From positions 1,054,001 through 1,118,000 of the forward strand of contig NZ_JAGTWY010000001.1 of the NCBI RefSeq assembly GCF_023657445.1: 64,000 nt of DNA, written 5' to 3'. Origin of the DNA: Marinobacter sediminum (GTDB taxonomy: Bacteria > Pseudomonadota > Gammaproteobacteria > Pseudomonadales > Oleiphilaceae). A program made the translations under genes and the position numbers. Below, piece after piece: positions 8,945 to 18,361 of this stretch. Every line of letters begins with the position of its first letter. The stretch's first letter is position 1. The notes under the pieces were generated by a model, which saw nothing but the letters and a program-made list of their open reading frames with translations, did no database searches and was not told where the DNA came from.

Positions 8945-10897
8945 ATGAGCTACCAGGTACTTGCCCGTAAATGGCGCCCCCGCACGTTCGAGGATATGGT
9001 GGGCCAGGAACATGTGCTCCAGGCATTGATTCATGCCCTGGAAAATCAGCGCCTGCACCATGCCTATCTGTTTACCGGCACCCGCGGTGTTGGCAAAACG
9101 ACCATTGGGCGACTGCTGGCGCGCTGCCTGAACTGTGAAACCGGTATTACGCCAAAGCCTTGCGGCGAGTGTTCCAGTTGCAGGGAGATTCAGGAAGGCC
9201 GGTTTGTCGACCTGATCGAAATTGACGCCGCGTCCCGAACTGGCGTTGATGATATGCGGGAACTCACCGATAACGTCCAGTATGCGCCCAGCCGCGGCCG
9301 CTACAAGGTGTACCTCATTGATGAGGTGCACATGCTGACCAACCAGTCGTTCAACGCCTTTCTGAAGACCCTGGAAGAGCCGCCCGACCACGTTAAATTC
9401 CTGCTCGCGACTACGGATCCCCAAAAGCTGCCGGTGACGGTGCTTTCACGCTGCCTGCAGTTTAATCTCAAGCGGATGACACCCGAACACATTGCCGGTC
9501 ATCTCCAGCATGTCTTGACGGCTGAGCAGATTCCTTTTGAAGAGCCGGCCTTATGGCTTCTGGCACGCGCGGCTGATGGAAGTATGCGGGATGCCCTGAG
9601 TCTCACCGATCAGGCGATTGCTTTTGGCAACCAGAAGCTGGCAGCCAACGATGTCAGCACTATGCTGGGAACCATCGATCAGCGGGATATCGAGCGTCTG
9701 GTTAATGCGCTGGTTGAGCGTGATGGTCCCGGAATGCTGGCGGAAATAGGCAGGGTCTCTGACTTTGCACCTGATTACAGTGTGATTCTTGCCGATCTTC
9801 TTTCGCTGTTTCATCGTGTGACCATGGAGCAGGTTGTACCGGGCAGCGCAGATAATGCCCTGGGCGATGCCGGGCAGGTGCAGGCACTGGCCCGCAGACT
9901 AAGTGCCGAAGATGCACAGCTCTTTTATCAGGCGGCATTGATGGGGCGAAAGGATCTGGCGATCACACCGGATGCGCGCATGGGTTTCGAGATGACCCTG
10001 CTGCGGATGCTTGCGTTTCGCCCGGGTGCGGACAGGAGAGAGCCGCCGGCAGTGAGCTCCGCTGGGCAGTCAGGTGCCGGAGAATCCCGGGATGAACCCG
10101 AGCCTGCGCAAGCCAATCAGGCTGCACCTGCGGTTGAGTCAAGTCAGGCTGAAGACCTGCAGGAACGGGCTGCCGAGGTAAAACCTGTCGTTGATCCGCC
10201 AGAACCGGCGCCGCTCCCGAAAGAGGGTCAAAATCCGGAAGCTCCCGAGCCCGGCCTGCCGCCGGAACCTGAGCCGCCAGCTGATGATTCCTGGCTGGCG
10301 AGCCTTGATGCACAGGCCGAGGCTTCAGTGCCGGATGAGGACGCGAGGTACCAGGAGCCCACCGATTACAGTCAGTCTCTTGTAGAACCCAGTGTCGACC
10401 CGGTGGCTGAAGAATCGCGGGCGCCGGAGCCGGCCCCAGAACCTCAGCACAGGTCTGAGCCTGTAACCTCTGCGGAACCTGAATTCGAATCGGTTGAGGA
10501 GCAGGACGGAGAGTTTGTCTGGGAACGGGATTTCCGCTCACTGGGGATCGTCGGAATGCCCGGTAATCTGGCCAGTCATGGTGCTATGGCATGGGAAAAT
10601 GAAACCATTGTTCTCACCATTGACGATGGCCATGCCCGGTTGTTGAACGGGCGGCATGAGGAAAAGATCCTTGCAGGCTTGAGAAGTCGGTTTGGTGACA
10701 CCATTCAGTTACGTATAGAGCGGGGCAGTCCAGGCCCTCATACGCCGGCGGCTTATGAGGAGCGCTTGCGTAAAGTCCGTCAGCAGGCTGCGGAGGAGTC
10801 TATCCGGAAAGATCCGGCAGTGCAGTCCATCGTTGAACGATTTGAGGCACGGGTAGTCGAAGAGAGTATCCGGCCGATCGAGACAAGCAGGAGATAA
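8945..10897 (+). CDS. dnaX: DNA polymerase III subunits gamma/tau
   Basis: 650 residues. The clamp-loader ATPase has Walker A GTRGVGKT (45-52), the zinc module with Cys64, 73, 76 and 79, and Walker B LIDEVH. A long Pro/Glu/Ala-rich linker (~370-510) leads to the tau-specific C-terminal domain (from about residue 520), which contacts helicase and polymerase. I found no AAAAAAG slippery heptamer in the linker, so the E. coli type of programmed frameshift to gamma is not evident. It is followed three bases later by ybaB. Confidence 0.97.
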   Translation: MSYQVLARKWRPRTFEDMVGQEHVLQALIHALENQRLHHAYLFTGTRGVGKTTIGRLLARCLNCETGITPKPCGECSSCREIQEGRFVDLIEIDAASRTGVDDMRELTDNVQYAPSRGRYKVYLIDEVHMLTNQSFNAFLKTLEEPPDHVKFLLATTDPQKLPVTVLSRCLQFNLKRMTPEHIAGHLQHVLTAEQIPFEEPALWLLARAADGSMRDALSLTDQAIAFGNQKLAANDVSTMLGTIDQRDIERLVNALVERDGPGMLAEIGRVSDFAPDYSVILADLLSLFHRVTMEQVVPGSADNALGDAGQVQALARRLSAEDAQLFYQAALMGRKDLAITPDARMGFEMTLLRMLAFRPGADRREPPAVSSAGQSGAGESRDEPEPAQANQAAPAVESSQAEDLQERAAEVKPVVDPPEPAPLPKEGQNPEAPEPGLPPEPEPPADDSWLASLDAQAEASVPDEDARYQEPTDYSQSLVEPSVDPVAEESRAPEPAPEPQHRSEPVTSAEPEFESVEEQDGEFVWERDFRSLGIVGMPGNLASHGAMAWENETIVLTIDDGHARLLNGRHEEKILAGLRSRFGDTIQLRIERGSPGPHTPAAYEERLRKVRQQAAEESIRKDPAVQSIVERFEARVVEESIRPIETSRR

Positions 10898-10900
10898 GAC

Positions 10901-11224
10901 ATGATGAACGATATGGGCGACCTGATGAAAAAAGCCCAGAAGATGCAGGAAGATATGCAGAAGGCCCAGGAAGAGATTGCCAAGGCAGAAGTAACTGGCG
11001 AAGCGGGCGCGGGGCTTGTGAAGGTAACCATGAATGGTCGTCACGATGTTCGAAAGGTAGACATCGATCCATCATTGTTGTCCGAAGAGAAGGAAATCCT
11101 GGAAGACCTTCTGGCGGCGGCGGTTAACGACGCGGTTCGTCGCGTTGAAGCCAACCAGAAAGACAAAATGTCGGGCATGATGTCCGGAATGGGAATGCCT
11201 CCCGGTTTCAAGATGCCTTTTTAA
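10901..11224 (+). CDS. ybaB: YbaB/EbfC family nucleoid-associated protein
   Basis: 107 residues, the normal length. It starts with a Met/Lys/Gln-rich helix ([19 protein letters not shown]) that forms the dimer 'tweezer', then a beta-hairpin core, and a Gly/Met-rich tail ending [10 protein letters not shown], typical of the family. It binds DNA as a dimer. The start lies three bases after dnaX; dnaX-ybaB-recR is a classic conserved operon. Confidence 0.96.
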   Translation: MMNDMGDLMKKAQKMQEDMQKAQEEIAKAEVTGEAGAGLVKVTMNGRHDVRKVDIDPSLLSEEKEILEDLLAAAVNDAVRRVEANQKDKMSGMMSGMGMPPGFKMPF

Positions 11225-11264
11225 GGCAGGATCTTCCCTCTGAATTGCAGTTTGAGGTCTTTTC

Positions 11265-11867
11265 ATGGCGTTCAGCCCGCTGGTTGATGAACTTGTTGAA
11301 TCCCTTTGCTGTCTGCCGGGTGTCGGCCAGAAAACAGCCCAGCGAATGGCGTTCCATCTGCTGGAGCGTGGTCGTTCCGGTGGCACACGTCTTTCAGATG
11401 CGCTGGAAAACGCGATGACCGGTGTGCGCCGTTGCGAAAGCTGTCAGAACTTTGCTGATACAGAGTTATGCGGTATTTGTGAAACGCCATCGAGAAGCAA
11501 TGGCACACTGTGCGTGGTTGAAAGCCCCTCGGATCTGCTGGCTATCGAGCAGGCAGGCGATTACAAAGGGGGCTATTTTGTTTTGATGGGTCATCTTTCG
11601 CCAATCGATGGCGTGGGGCCGGAAGAGATCGGGATTGAGCGACTGCTGGAGCGGATAAACCAGGAGGGCGTTACTGAACTTATTCTGGCAACCAATCCGA
11701 CGGTTGAAGGTGAGGCGACGGCCCACTATATCGCTGACAGACTGGATGGACGCGAGATCCTGATCACTCGGCTCGCCCACGGCATTCCTGTCGGCGGCGA
11801 GCTGGGTTATGTGGACGGCTTTACGCTGACCCACGCTTTCCGCGGACGCAAACCACTCTCCGAATAA
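11265..11867 (+). CDS. recR: recombination mediator protein RecR
   Basis: 200 residues. It has an N-terminal helix-hairpin-helix ([11 protein letters not shown]), a four-cysteine zinc finger (Cys57, 60, 69, 72) and a Toprim domain containing [12 protein letters not shown] and the [13 protein letters not shown] block, ending in the Walker-B-like [12 protein letters not shown]. RecR acts with RecF/RecO to load RecA at gaps. The gap after ybaB is 40 bp with no visible terminator, consistent with one transcript. Confidence 0.97.
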   Translation: MAFSPLVDELVESLCCLPGVGQKTAQRMAFHLLERGRSGGTRLSDALENAMTGVRRCESCQNFADTELCGICETPSRSNGTLCVVESPSDLLAIEQAGDYKGGYFVLMGHLSPIDGVGPEEIGIERLLERINQEGVTELILATNPTVEGEATAHYIADRLDGREILITRLAHGIPVGGELGYVDGFTLTHAFRGRKPLSE

Positions 11868-11885
11868 ACCCTACCAGGCTTTTCT

Positions 11886-13034
11886 ATGGCACCATCCATT
11901 CCGGCTGTTGATGTACCTCCGGCACCTGACACGATTCACTGGATCCGGGAGCCAGAGGCTCTTGATCAATGGCTGGCCAAGGCCCCTGGCAGCCCTCTGG
12001 CACTGGATACCGAATTCGAACGGGTAAATACCTTTCACCCAATACCAGGGCTCGTGCAACTGGGGTTGGACGGGGAGTTCTGTCTGGTAGATCCAGCCGT
12101 TGCAGAAAGATCGAAGGGTTTTCGGGAGGTATTGTCCGATACCGAAACACCAAAACTCCTTTATGCAATGAGCGAGGATCTGGAGTTGTTTCGCCAGTGG
12201 CTGGGCATTGAACCGAAGGGAGTGCTGGACCTTCAGATCGGGGCGGCGATGGCTGGCGCGGGTTTTTCTCTGGGGTACGCCCGGCTGGTAGAGACACTGT
12301 TCGGTGAGACTCTGGATAAGTCGGCGACCCGCTCCGACTGGCTGGCCCGGCCTTTGTCAGATGCCCAGCAGCGTTACGCTGTAGACGATATCCGGTTTCT
12401 GGAACCGATGTACCGGTGGGTGATGGGCCATTTGCGCGAGCGGGGCCTGGAGCATGCGCTTCCCGAAGAATCAACGCGGTTTGCTGACGAATTGGCAGAA
12501 CAGGACGACCCCGGAACACATTACCTGAAATTGCGGGGCGGCTGGACACTAACCCCGCAGCAACAGGGCGTGTTGAAGGAGTTGGTAAAGTGGCGAGAGC
12601 AGGAGTGCCAACGCAGGGATCGTCCCCGTAATCGGGTGCTGGCAGACCCTTTGCTTATTGCGATTGCCGACAAAATGCCAAAGTCCCTGAGGGAGCTGTC
12701 CAACATTCAAGGGCTGCCGACCGGGGCTGTCAGGCGCTATGGTGAAACACTGCAACACCTTGTTGAAGGCGCCGTTAACGCAGATAATTCAGGCTTGGAA
12801 CGCATTGCGCCTCCGCTCAACAGGGACCAGCAGGCCTTTCTCAAAATCTTAAAGCGCTTATTCAGAAAAGCTGCTGAACATGCTGATATACCTGTTGAAT
12901 TGCTTGCGCCAAGAAAACGACTTGAAAAGGTGGTCCAGGAAAAAAGTCTGAGTGGCCAGCCGTTTTTCCATGGCTGGCGCGAACAGATACTGGCTCCTGT
13001 CAGACCCGAAATTGAGGAATTGCTGACATCATGA
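11886..13034 (+). CDS. rnd: ribonuclease D
   Basis: 382 residues. The DEDD exonuclease domain starts with Exo I DTEF (Asp41, Glu43) and continues with QIGAAMAG and a YAVDDIRFLEPMY block (Exo III with Tyr). HRDC domains follow from about residue 215 (LKELVKWREQECQRRDRPRN). It trims the 3' ends of tRNA and other stable RNA precursors. It starts 18 bp after recR and overlaps ycgL by four bases. Confidence 0.94.
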   Translation: MAPSIPAVDVPPAPDTIHWIREPEALDQWLAKAPGSPLALDTEFERVNTFHPIPGLVQLGLDGEFCLVDPAVAERSKGFREVLSDTETPKLLYAMSEDLELFRQWLGIEPKGVLDLQIGAAMAGAGFSLGYARLVETLFGETLDKSATRSDWLARPLSDAQQRYAVDDIRFLEPMYRWVMGHLRERGLEHALPEESTRFADELAEQDDPGTHYLKLRGGWTLTPQQQGVLKELVKWREQECQRRDRPRNRVLADPLLIAIADKMPKSLRELSNIQGLPTGAVRRYGETLQHLVEGAVNADNSGLERIAPPLNRDQQAFLKILKRLFRKAAEHADIPVELLAPRKRLEKVVQEKSLSGQPFFHGWREQILAPVRPEIEELLTS

Positions 13035-13324
13035 AAGAACGAGAATTTGTTTCTGTGTTCCGCAGCAGCAAGAAAAATGACACTTACCTGTTTGTTCGCC
13101 GGGGACAGAACTGGCAAGAGCTTCCAGAAAGTCTTACCGTTATTTTCGGAGAGCCGGTCCATTCGATGGATCTTATTCTGACACCGGACCGGAAACTGGC
13201 CAGAACGAACGGCAGGCAGATTTTGGATGCCCTCGAAGAAAAGGATTTTTTCCTGCAAATGCCGGAAGAGCAGGGTGGATATGTGGTCGATTTTCGCCGA
13301 AAACCGGAGCAGCAGGATAGATGA
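13031..13324 (+). CDS. YcgL domain-containing protein
   Basis: 97 residues, matching the YcgL family in length and core (VFRSSKKNDTYLFV near the start, LPESL..FGEP in the middle, GGYVVDFRR near the end). It is a small cytoplasmic protein of unknown activity. It is coupled on both sides by four-base ATGA overlaps, to rnd and to the YcgN gene. That order is conserved in many gammaproteobacteria and suggests a role linked to RNase D, but none is shown. Confidence 0.92.
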   Translation: MKEREFVSVFRSSKKNDTYLFVRRGQNWQELPESLTVIFGEPVHSMDLILTPDRKLARTNGRQILDALEEKDFFLQMPEEQGGYVVDFRRKPEQQDR

Positions 13325-13767
13325 TTGCGCAGATTCCGTTCTGGCAACGAAAACGCCTGAGCGAGATGACCTCTGGCGAGTGGGAGTCACTCTGTGACGG
13401 CTGTGGAAAGTGCTGCCTGAACAAGCTGGAGGATGAAGATACCGGCGAGGTTTACCATACCGATCTAGTTTGTCGTTATATGGATCAGGAAACCTGTCGC
13501 TGCACGGTTTATTCCGAGCGATTGAAAAAAGTGCCCGGGTGTACAGTGCTGACAGCGGATACCGTGAACAATTACCATTGGCTCCCTTACACCTGTGCCT
13601 ACCGTACCCTGGCCGAAGGCAGACCGTTGGCGGACTGGCACCCGTTAAGGAGTGGCAGTCCCGATTCGGTTCATGAGGCGGGTATTTCAATCCGTCACAA
13701 AACGGTTTCCGAGGACCAGGTCCCCGAAGAAGATTGGGAAGAACACATCATTCACTGGATGCTGTAA
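13321..13767 (+). CDS. YcgN family cysteine-cluster protein
   Basis: 148 residues with eight Cys in the first half (25, 28, 31, 32, 51, 59, 61, 74) in the CxxCGxCC...C...CxC...C pattern of the UPF0260/YkgJ-like family, which probably binds a metal or Fe-S cluster. The C-terminal half contains HPLRSGSP and ends with EEDWEEHIIHWML, both typical. The function is unknown. It overlaps the downstream small membrane gene by one base (TAATG). Confidence 0.93.
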   Translation: MIAQIPFWQRKRLSEMTSGEWESLCDGCGKCCLNKLEDEDTGEVYHTDLVCRYMDQETCRCTVYSERLKKVPGCTVLTADTVNNYHWLPYTCAYRTLAEGRPLADWHPLRSGSPDSVHEAGISIRHKTVSEDQVPEEDWEEHIIHWML

Positions 13768-14111
13768 TGATTGATACCGACGCACAATTGGCCTTTGGCA
13801 TTTTCTGGGCTGCATACGCAATCGCCTTCGTCGTGTTTTTCTACATGATGAAGGCCTTGTTCCGTTTTCTTCCGTTTTACGGGCTCAGGACCTTGTTGCA
13901 TGCCGCCCTGGTGGTACTGATTCTGACACCGGTTGAGTCACCGGATCTGGCTGGTTGGTGGATCCCTGCCTGGCTCTATGGCGGTTACGAATTGATTCTG
14001 GGCGAAGCAGACGCTGCGGGGCGGGCGCTGTTTAACCTCGGCATTGCCGGCCTTGTGATGTTGCTTGTCTGGGTTCTGGATCTTGTGCGCTACCGTCTTG
14101 TCCGGCGTTAA
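13767..14111 (+). CDS. small integral membrane protein, unknown function
   Basis: 114 residues from the ATG at 13767, chosen over an in-frame start 33 bases upstream because it is coupled to the YcgN stop (TAATG). Three to four hydrophobic segments are visible: about 8-30, 38-55, a weaker one in the middle, and 88-108. The tail is basic (RYRLVRR). No soluble domain or motif is recognisable. Position between YcgN and the VWA operon is consistent with either transcript; a helper role for the VWA proteins is possible but only a guess. Confidence 0.75.
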   Translation: MIDTDAQLAFGIFWAAYAIAFVVFFYMMKALFRFLPFYGLRTLLHAALVVLILTPVESPDLAGWWIPAWLYGGYELILGEADAAGRALFNLGIAGLVMLLVWVLDLVRYRLVRR

Positions 14112-14156
14112 CTTGAAGATCAGAAATAACCAAATGGATAATCCCCGAGATCGATA

Positions 14157-16184
14157 ATGCGTAAATTTCTGACGATGACCGTTCTGACGTTCATCGTTTT
14201 GCCAGCCTTAGCGCGTGCCCAGGAGGCGCCGGAACTCGCACTTCCGGACCAGTCCGATATCCGGGTTATCGTTGATATTTCGGGCTCCATGAAGGATAAC
14301 GATCCTGACAACCTGAGGCAGCCAGCGGTCAGGCTCCTTGCCCGTATGCTCCCGGAAGGAACCACGGCGGGTCTCTGGACCTTCGGGGAGTTCGTGAATA
14401 TGCTCGTTCCCCACCGTGACGTTACGAATGAGTGGCGCCAGACGGCTATCGATCGCTCCCGCCAGATTAACTCTGTTGCCCTGCGAACTAACCTTGGCAA
14501 GGCCATTGAGGTTGCAAGCGATGGCTACTACACCAACGGGGTTCTTGATAATACCCATTTCATTCTGCTGACTGATGGCAAGGTCGATATTTCGGATGAT
14601 CCGGAACGTAATCGTTTGGAAGAGCAACGAATTCTTCAAACAGTTCTTCCGGAACTCGTGGCCCAGGGCGCAACGCTGCATCCCGTTGCCCTGTCTTCCC
14701 AGGCGGATGCTGAATTTCTTAAGCAGCTCGCCAGCGAATCCGGAGGGCGTTTCCAGATAGCGGAGAGCGCGGAAGCACTGAACCGGGTATTTCTGGAGGC
14801 TCTGAACACGGCGGTTCCTCAGGAACAGATTCCTATTGAAGGCAATGCCTTCACCGTGGATGACGATGTAAAAGAGTTTACTGCTCTGATCTTCTGGGGG
14901 CAGGATGAAACAGGGGCCACCCGGGAGCTGGAGCTGGTGCGACCCGATGGTGTCGCTGTGACGCTGTCCAGCCCCCCGGAAAACATGCGCTGGGCCAGAG
15001 AGGCCGGCTATGATCTGGTAACGGTTAACGAACCGTTAGCGGGTGATTGGCGTATCAAAGGGGAGTTGGGCGAGGGCAGTCGGGTGACAGTTGTCAGCGA
15101 CTTGCGGATGGTGGTCAGTCCGGTTCCGTCAACATTTTCAGAGCAAGCTCCCGTTGATTTGCGGATTGCATTCTTCGAAAGTGCGGAGAAAATCACCAAC
15201 CAGGACTTCCTCAAAGTCTTGAACGTCAGCCTTACAATAACGTCCGAAGATGGTCGAAGCGGCACCAAGGTTCTTTCCGCGGAACAGCCGCCAGAAGATG
15301 GCGTTTATTCCGACTCTATTGGCCGGCTGCCGGCTGAGGGAGTTTACCGAATTGACGTAGTGGCAGACGGCCAGACGTTCGGGCGCAAGTTTACCGCAAC
15401 GGCCAGGTTCAGTGTTCCTGAGGGCGCTGCTCCAGTGGAGCCTGTTGTTCAGGAGGATGATGGCCCCGGTGAAGAAAAACCGCCACAGGTAGCCTCTGAG
15501 CCTGAACAGGAAGGGAAACCTGTTGCCAGAGAGGAATCAGAAGCCGGGCCGGCGCCCACTATCGAGAGCCCAATTGACGTCAGCCAGGCGGAGCAGCCAC
15601 AGGCTGAGAAGCCTGCTGATACCGAGCCTTTAGCGATCGAAAACGACGAAACGAACCAGTTGCCGTTCCCCTTGTGGATGCTCGGAGCGGGGGGAGGTGG
15701 TCTTGCGGTTCTATTGCTTGCCTGGTTTGCAGTAAAGAAACGCAAGAACCGAACGGCTGCCCAGGCCGCAGCAGAACGGGAAACCATCGCTGACCTGGAT
15801 GAGGAACTTGAGCCTGAAGTCCCGGAACCGGTCGAAACGCCAGAGTCAGAACCTGATTCAGAGGAAATTCCGGAGGTGACGGACGAAGCGGTCCCGGAAG
15901 ATGATCCGGCAGAACCTGAAGCTGTCGTCGATGCCCAGGATGAGGACATCCCTGTTGCAGATGCTGTCGTCGATTCCAGTGCGGCGTCTGATGAGGACGA
16001 GGCCATTCCCGAGCTGGATGAAGTAGCCGACGAGCCGGATAGCGAGGATGACGAGGATGAGTTTGGTCTGGAAGATTTCGATCTTTCCGAATTCGACGAT
16101 CTTCCCGACTACGAAGACGATGACTTAGAGGCGTCGGATGAGGCGCCTAAAAAGAAAACTGAAGACAAAGATCAGAAAAAGTAA
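14157..16184 (+). CDS. secreted, membrane-anchored VWA-domain protein with acidic cytoplasmic tail
   Basis: 675 residues. A cleavable-looking signal peptide (about 1-21, ending ARA|Q) precedes a von Willebrand A domain with an intact MIDAS start D40-I-S-G-S44 and later T..D residues (LTDGKVD). A beta-rich region follows (~220-430), then a Pro/Glu linker. A transmembrane helix lies at about 503-525, followed by KKRKN and a ~145-residue tail very rich in Asp/Glu. The VWA domain therefore faces the periplasm and the acidic tail the cytoplasm. It starts the operon with a MoxR ATPase 17 bp downstream, which may contact the tail. The ligand is unknown. Confidence 0.85.
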   Translation: MRKFLTMTVLTFIVLPALARAQEAPELALPDQSDIRVIVDISGSMKDNDPDNLRQPAVRLLARMLPEGTTAGLWTFGEFVNMLVPHRDVTNEWRQTAIDRSRQINSVALRTNLGKAIEVASDGYYTNGVLDNTHFILLTDGKVDISDDPERNRLEEQRILQTVLPELVAQGATLHPVALSSQADAEFLKQLASESGGRFQIAESAEALNRVFLEALNTAVPQEQIPIEGNAFTVDDDVKEFTALIFWGQDETGATRELELVRPDGVAVTLSSPPENMRWAREAGYDLVTVNEPLAGDWRIKGELGEGSRVTVVSDLRMVVSPVPSTFSEQAPVDLRIAFFESAEKITNQDFLKVLNVSLTITSEDGRSGTKVLSAEQPPEDGVYSDSIGRLPAEGVYRIDVVADGQTFGRKFTATARFSVPEGAAPVEPVVQEDDGPGEEKPPQVASEPEQEGKPVAREESEAGPAPTIESPIDVSQAEQPQAEKPADTEPLAIENDETNQLPFPLWMLGAGGGGLAVLLLAWFAVKKRKNRTAAQAAAERETIADLDEELEPEVPEPVETPESEPDSEEIPEVTDEAVPEDDPAEPEAVVDAQDEDIPVADAVVDSSAASDEDEAIPELDEVADEPDSEDDEDEFGLEDFDLSEFDDLPDYEDDDLEASDEAPKKKTEDKDQKK

Positions 16185-16201
16185 CCAACAGGATAAGACT
16201 C

Positions 16202-17044
16202 ATGAAGTTTACCGGTACCGAAAATTACGTAGCCACCGATGACCTGCAAATGGCCGTCAACGCAGCGATTTCGCTTCAGCGTCCGCTGCTGATCAAGGGC
16301 GAGCCTGGCACCGGCAAGACGCTTCTGGCTGAGGAAATGGCTTCGGCACTGGGAATGAAGCTGATCCCCTGGCATATCAAGTCCACGACCAAGGCGCAGC
16401 AGGGACTGTATGAGTACGACGCCGTATCGCGCCTCAGGGACTCACAGCTGGGTGACGAGAAGGTCAAGGACATCAGCAACTACATCGTCAAGGGCAAGCT
16501 GTGGGAAGCCTTTGATGCGGATGAGCAGGTCGTCCTGCTGATCGACGAAATCGACAAGGCCGACATCGAGTTTCCGAACGACCTCCTGCTGGAACTGGAC
16601 CGCATGGAGTTCTATGTTTACGAGACTCAGCAGTTCGTTAGAGCCAGACAGCGACCGATCGTGGTTATCACCAGTAACAACGAGAAGGAGTTGCCAGATG
16701 CCTTCCTTCGCCGGTGTTTTTTCCACTACATCAGCTTCCCGGATCATGACAACATGAAGGAAATCGTGGATGTTCACTTTCCGGGATTGCAGCAGCAAAT
16801 CGTCCGTGATGCACTGGAAGTGTTCTTCGATGTTCGGAAGGTGCCAGGCCTTAAGAAGAAGCCGTCCACCTCTGAATTGATCGACTGGCTGAAATTGCTC
16901 ATGGCGGACGAACTGTCTGCCAAAATGCTTCAGGAGAAGGACACCAGCTCCGCGTTGCCGCCACTGTATGGCGCCCTGGTGAAGAACGAGCAAGACGTAC
17001 ACCTGCTGCAGAAACTGGCCTTCATGGCCCGTCGTCGCAGCTGA
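16202..17044 (+). CDS. MoxR-family AAA+ ATPase
   Basis: 280 residues. Walker A GEPGTGKT (33-40), Walker B LLIDEIDKAD (near 113-122), sensor 1 ITSNNEKELP and an Arg finger in FLRRCFF are all present. This is the short MoxR/CoxD-like type that pairs with a CoxE-type VWA protein. Such pairs act as chaperones that insert metals or remodel protein complexes. It sits between two VWA genes with gaps of 17 and 22 bp. The client is not identifiable here; no CO dehydrogenase or methanol dehydrogenase genes are in the window. Confidence 0.92.
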   Translation: MKFTGTENYVATDDLQMAVNAAISLQRPLLIKGEPGTGKTLLAEEMASALGMKLIPWHIKSTTKAQQGLYEYDAVSRLRDSQLGDEKVKDISNYIVKGKLWEAFDADEQVVLLIDEIDKADIEFPNDLLLELDRMEFYVYETQQFVRARQRPIVVITSNNEKELPDAFLRRCFFHYISFPDHDNMKEIVDVHFPGLQQQIVRDALEVFFDVRKVPGLKKKPSTSELIDWLKLLMADELSAKMLQEKDTSSALPPLYGALVKNEQDVHLLQKLAFMARRRS

Positions 17045-17066
17045 TACGCAGCAAGAGTTTCGCTTT

Positions 17067-18245
17067 ATGTTGATTGATTTTTTTCTCGAAGTGCGCCGGG
17101 CAAAAGTGCCAGCTAGCCTGCGTGAGTTTCTGGACCTGCTGGAAGCTCTGCAACAGCGTCTGGCGTTTGCAGATATGGAAGAGTTCTATTACCTGTCACG
17201 ACTTTGCCTGGTAAAGGATGAGCGTCATTTCGACAAGTTTGATCGCGCATTCAAGGCTTACTTTGAGGGCATCGAGAATCTCGATGATCTGATGGAAATG
17301 CTGATCCCGGATGACTGGCTCCGGGCCGAATTCGAAAAGAACCTGTCCGAGGAAGACAAGGCCAAAATCGACTCTCTGGGCGGCCTTGAAGAGCTGATCG
17401 AGACGTTCAAGAAGCGGATGGAGGAGCAGGACGAACGCCATGCCGGTGGTAACAAGTGGGTTGGTACGGGGGGTACTTCGCCCTTCGGTGCTAACGGCTA
17501 TAATCCGGAAGGCTTTCGTATTGGTCAGAAGAACGGGCGCCACGGTCGTGCGGTCAAGGTCTGGGAGAAGCGCGAGTTCAAGGACCTGGATGACAGCATT
17601 ACGCTGGGGATCCGCAACATTAAAGTGGCCTTGCGTCGCCTGAGGAAATTTGCGCGACAGGGCGCTGCTGATCAGCTGGATATGGACGATACCATCCGTT
17701 CAACCGCCCGCAACGCCGGCTATCTGGATCTGAAAATGGTCCCGGAGCGGCACAACGCGGTCAAAGTGCTGATCTTTTTCGACGTGGGTGGCTCCATGGA
17801 CCCTCATGTGCGGGTCTGCGAGGAGCTGTTCTCAGCGGCGCGTCTTGAGTTCAAACACATGGAGTATTTTTACTTTCATAATTTCGTTTATGAAAGCCTG
17901 TGGACGAACAACATCCGGCGAATGAACGAGACTACCAGTACCTGGGACATACTTCACAAGTACAGCCCGGACTATAAAGTTATTTTCGTGGGTGATGCCA
18001 CCATGGCGCCCTATGAGATCTCCCATCCTGGTGGCTCGATTGAACACTGGAATGAAGAGGCTGGAGCTACCTGGTTTCAGCGCATCTCGGATCATTTCCG
18101 AAAGGTGGTCTGGCTGAATCCGTTGCCTGAGAGTTATTGGGGAACGGGCGGGTCGCTGGGTATGACCAGGCAACTGGTCAACGATCACATGTATCCGCTG
18201 ACCATCGACGGGCTGGAGTCAGCCATGAAGCAACTGACCAAATAA
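17067..18245 (+). CDS. CoxE-like VWA-domain protein
   Basis: 392 residues, no signal peptide, so cytoplasmic. The N-terminal helical region (~1-150) leads to a Gly-rich segment (GTGGTSPFGANGYNPEG). The VWA domain has MIDAS D239-V-G-G-S243, with Gly in place of the usual third-position residue but metal ligands kept. Later blocks are FHNFVYESLW and VFVGDATMAPYE. It is the usual partner of the upstream MoxR ATPase. The operon ends here; a terminator follows within 85 bp. Confidence 0.9.
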   Translation: MLIDFFLEVRRAKVPASLREFLDLLEALQQRLAFADMEEFYYLSRLCLVKDERHFDKFDRAFKAYFEGIENLDDLMEMLIPDDWLRAEFEKNLSEEDKAKIDSLGGLEELIETFKKRMEEQDERHAGGNKWVGTGGTSPFGANGYNPEGFRIGQKNGRHGRAVKVWEKREFKDLDDSITLGIRNIKVALRRLRKFARQGAADQLDMDDTIRSTARNAGYLDLKMVPERHNAVKVLIFFDVGGSMDPHVRVCEELFSAARLEFKHMEYFYFHNFVYESLWTNNIRRMNETTSTWDILHKYSPDYKVIFVGDATMAPYEISHPGGSIEHWNEEAGATWFQRISDHFRKVVWLNPLPESYWGTGGSLGMTRQLVNDHMYPLTIDGLESAMKQLTK

Positions 18246-18250
18246 AAAAA

Positions 18251-18274
18251 GCCGATGCGGTTGAGGGCATCGGC
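18251..18274. terminator. hairpin with U-tract only on the minus strand
   Basis: A perfect 8-bp stem, GCCGATGC/GCATCGGC, with an 8-base loop. On the plus strand it is preceded by a run of A, so the U-tract follows the hairpin only when read on the minus strand. No minus-strand gene lies to the right for several kb. It may stop antisense transcription entering the VWA operon, or act as a 3'-end stabiliser for the plus transcript. Confidence 0.5.
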
Positions 18275-18289
18275 AAAGCTCGGCATATC

Positions 18290-18330
18290 AAGAGGGGTTG
18301 CCTGAAAGGCTTCCCCACCACCCTCTTTTT
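18290..18330 (+). terminator. terminator of the VWA-MoxR-VWA operon
   Basis: An outer stem AAGAGGG/CCCTCTT encloses a smaller GCC/GGC hairpin and is followed by a run of T. This fits a rho-independent terminator 45 bp after the CoxE-like stop codon. The stem is short, so termination may be partial. Confidence 0.6.
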
Positions 18331-18361
18331 AGCAATTAAAGGGCCACTAATAATAAACCTC

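Noticed and set aside
10922..10935. A run resembling an AAAAAAG frameshift site
   Set aside because: It lies inside ybaB just after dnaX ends, so it cannot serve gamma/tau frameshifting.
12737..13690. 317-codon minus-strand open frame opposite rnd, ycgL and ycgN
   Set aside because: It spans three well-supported genes with coupled starts; its translation shows no domain.
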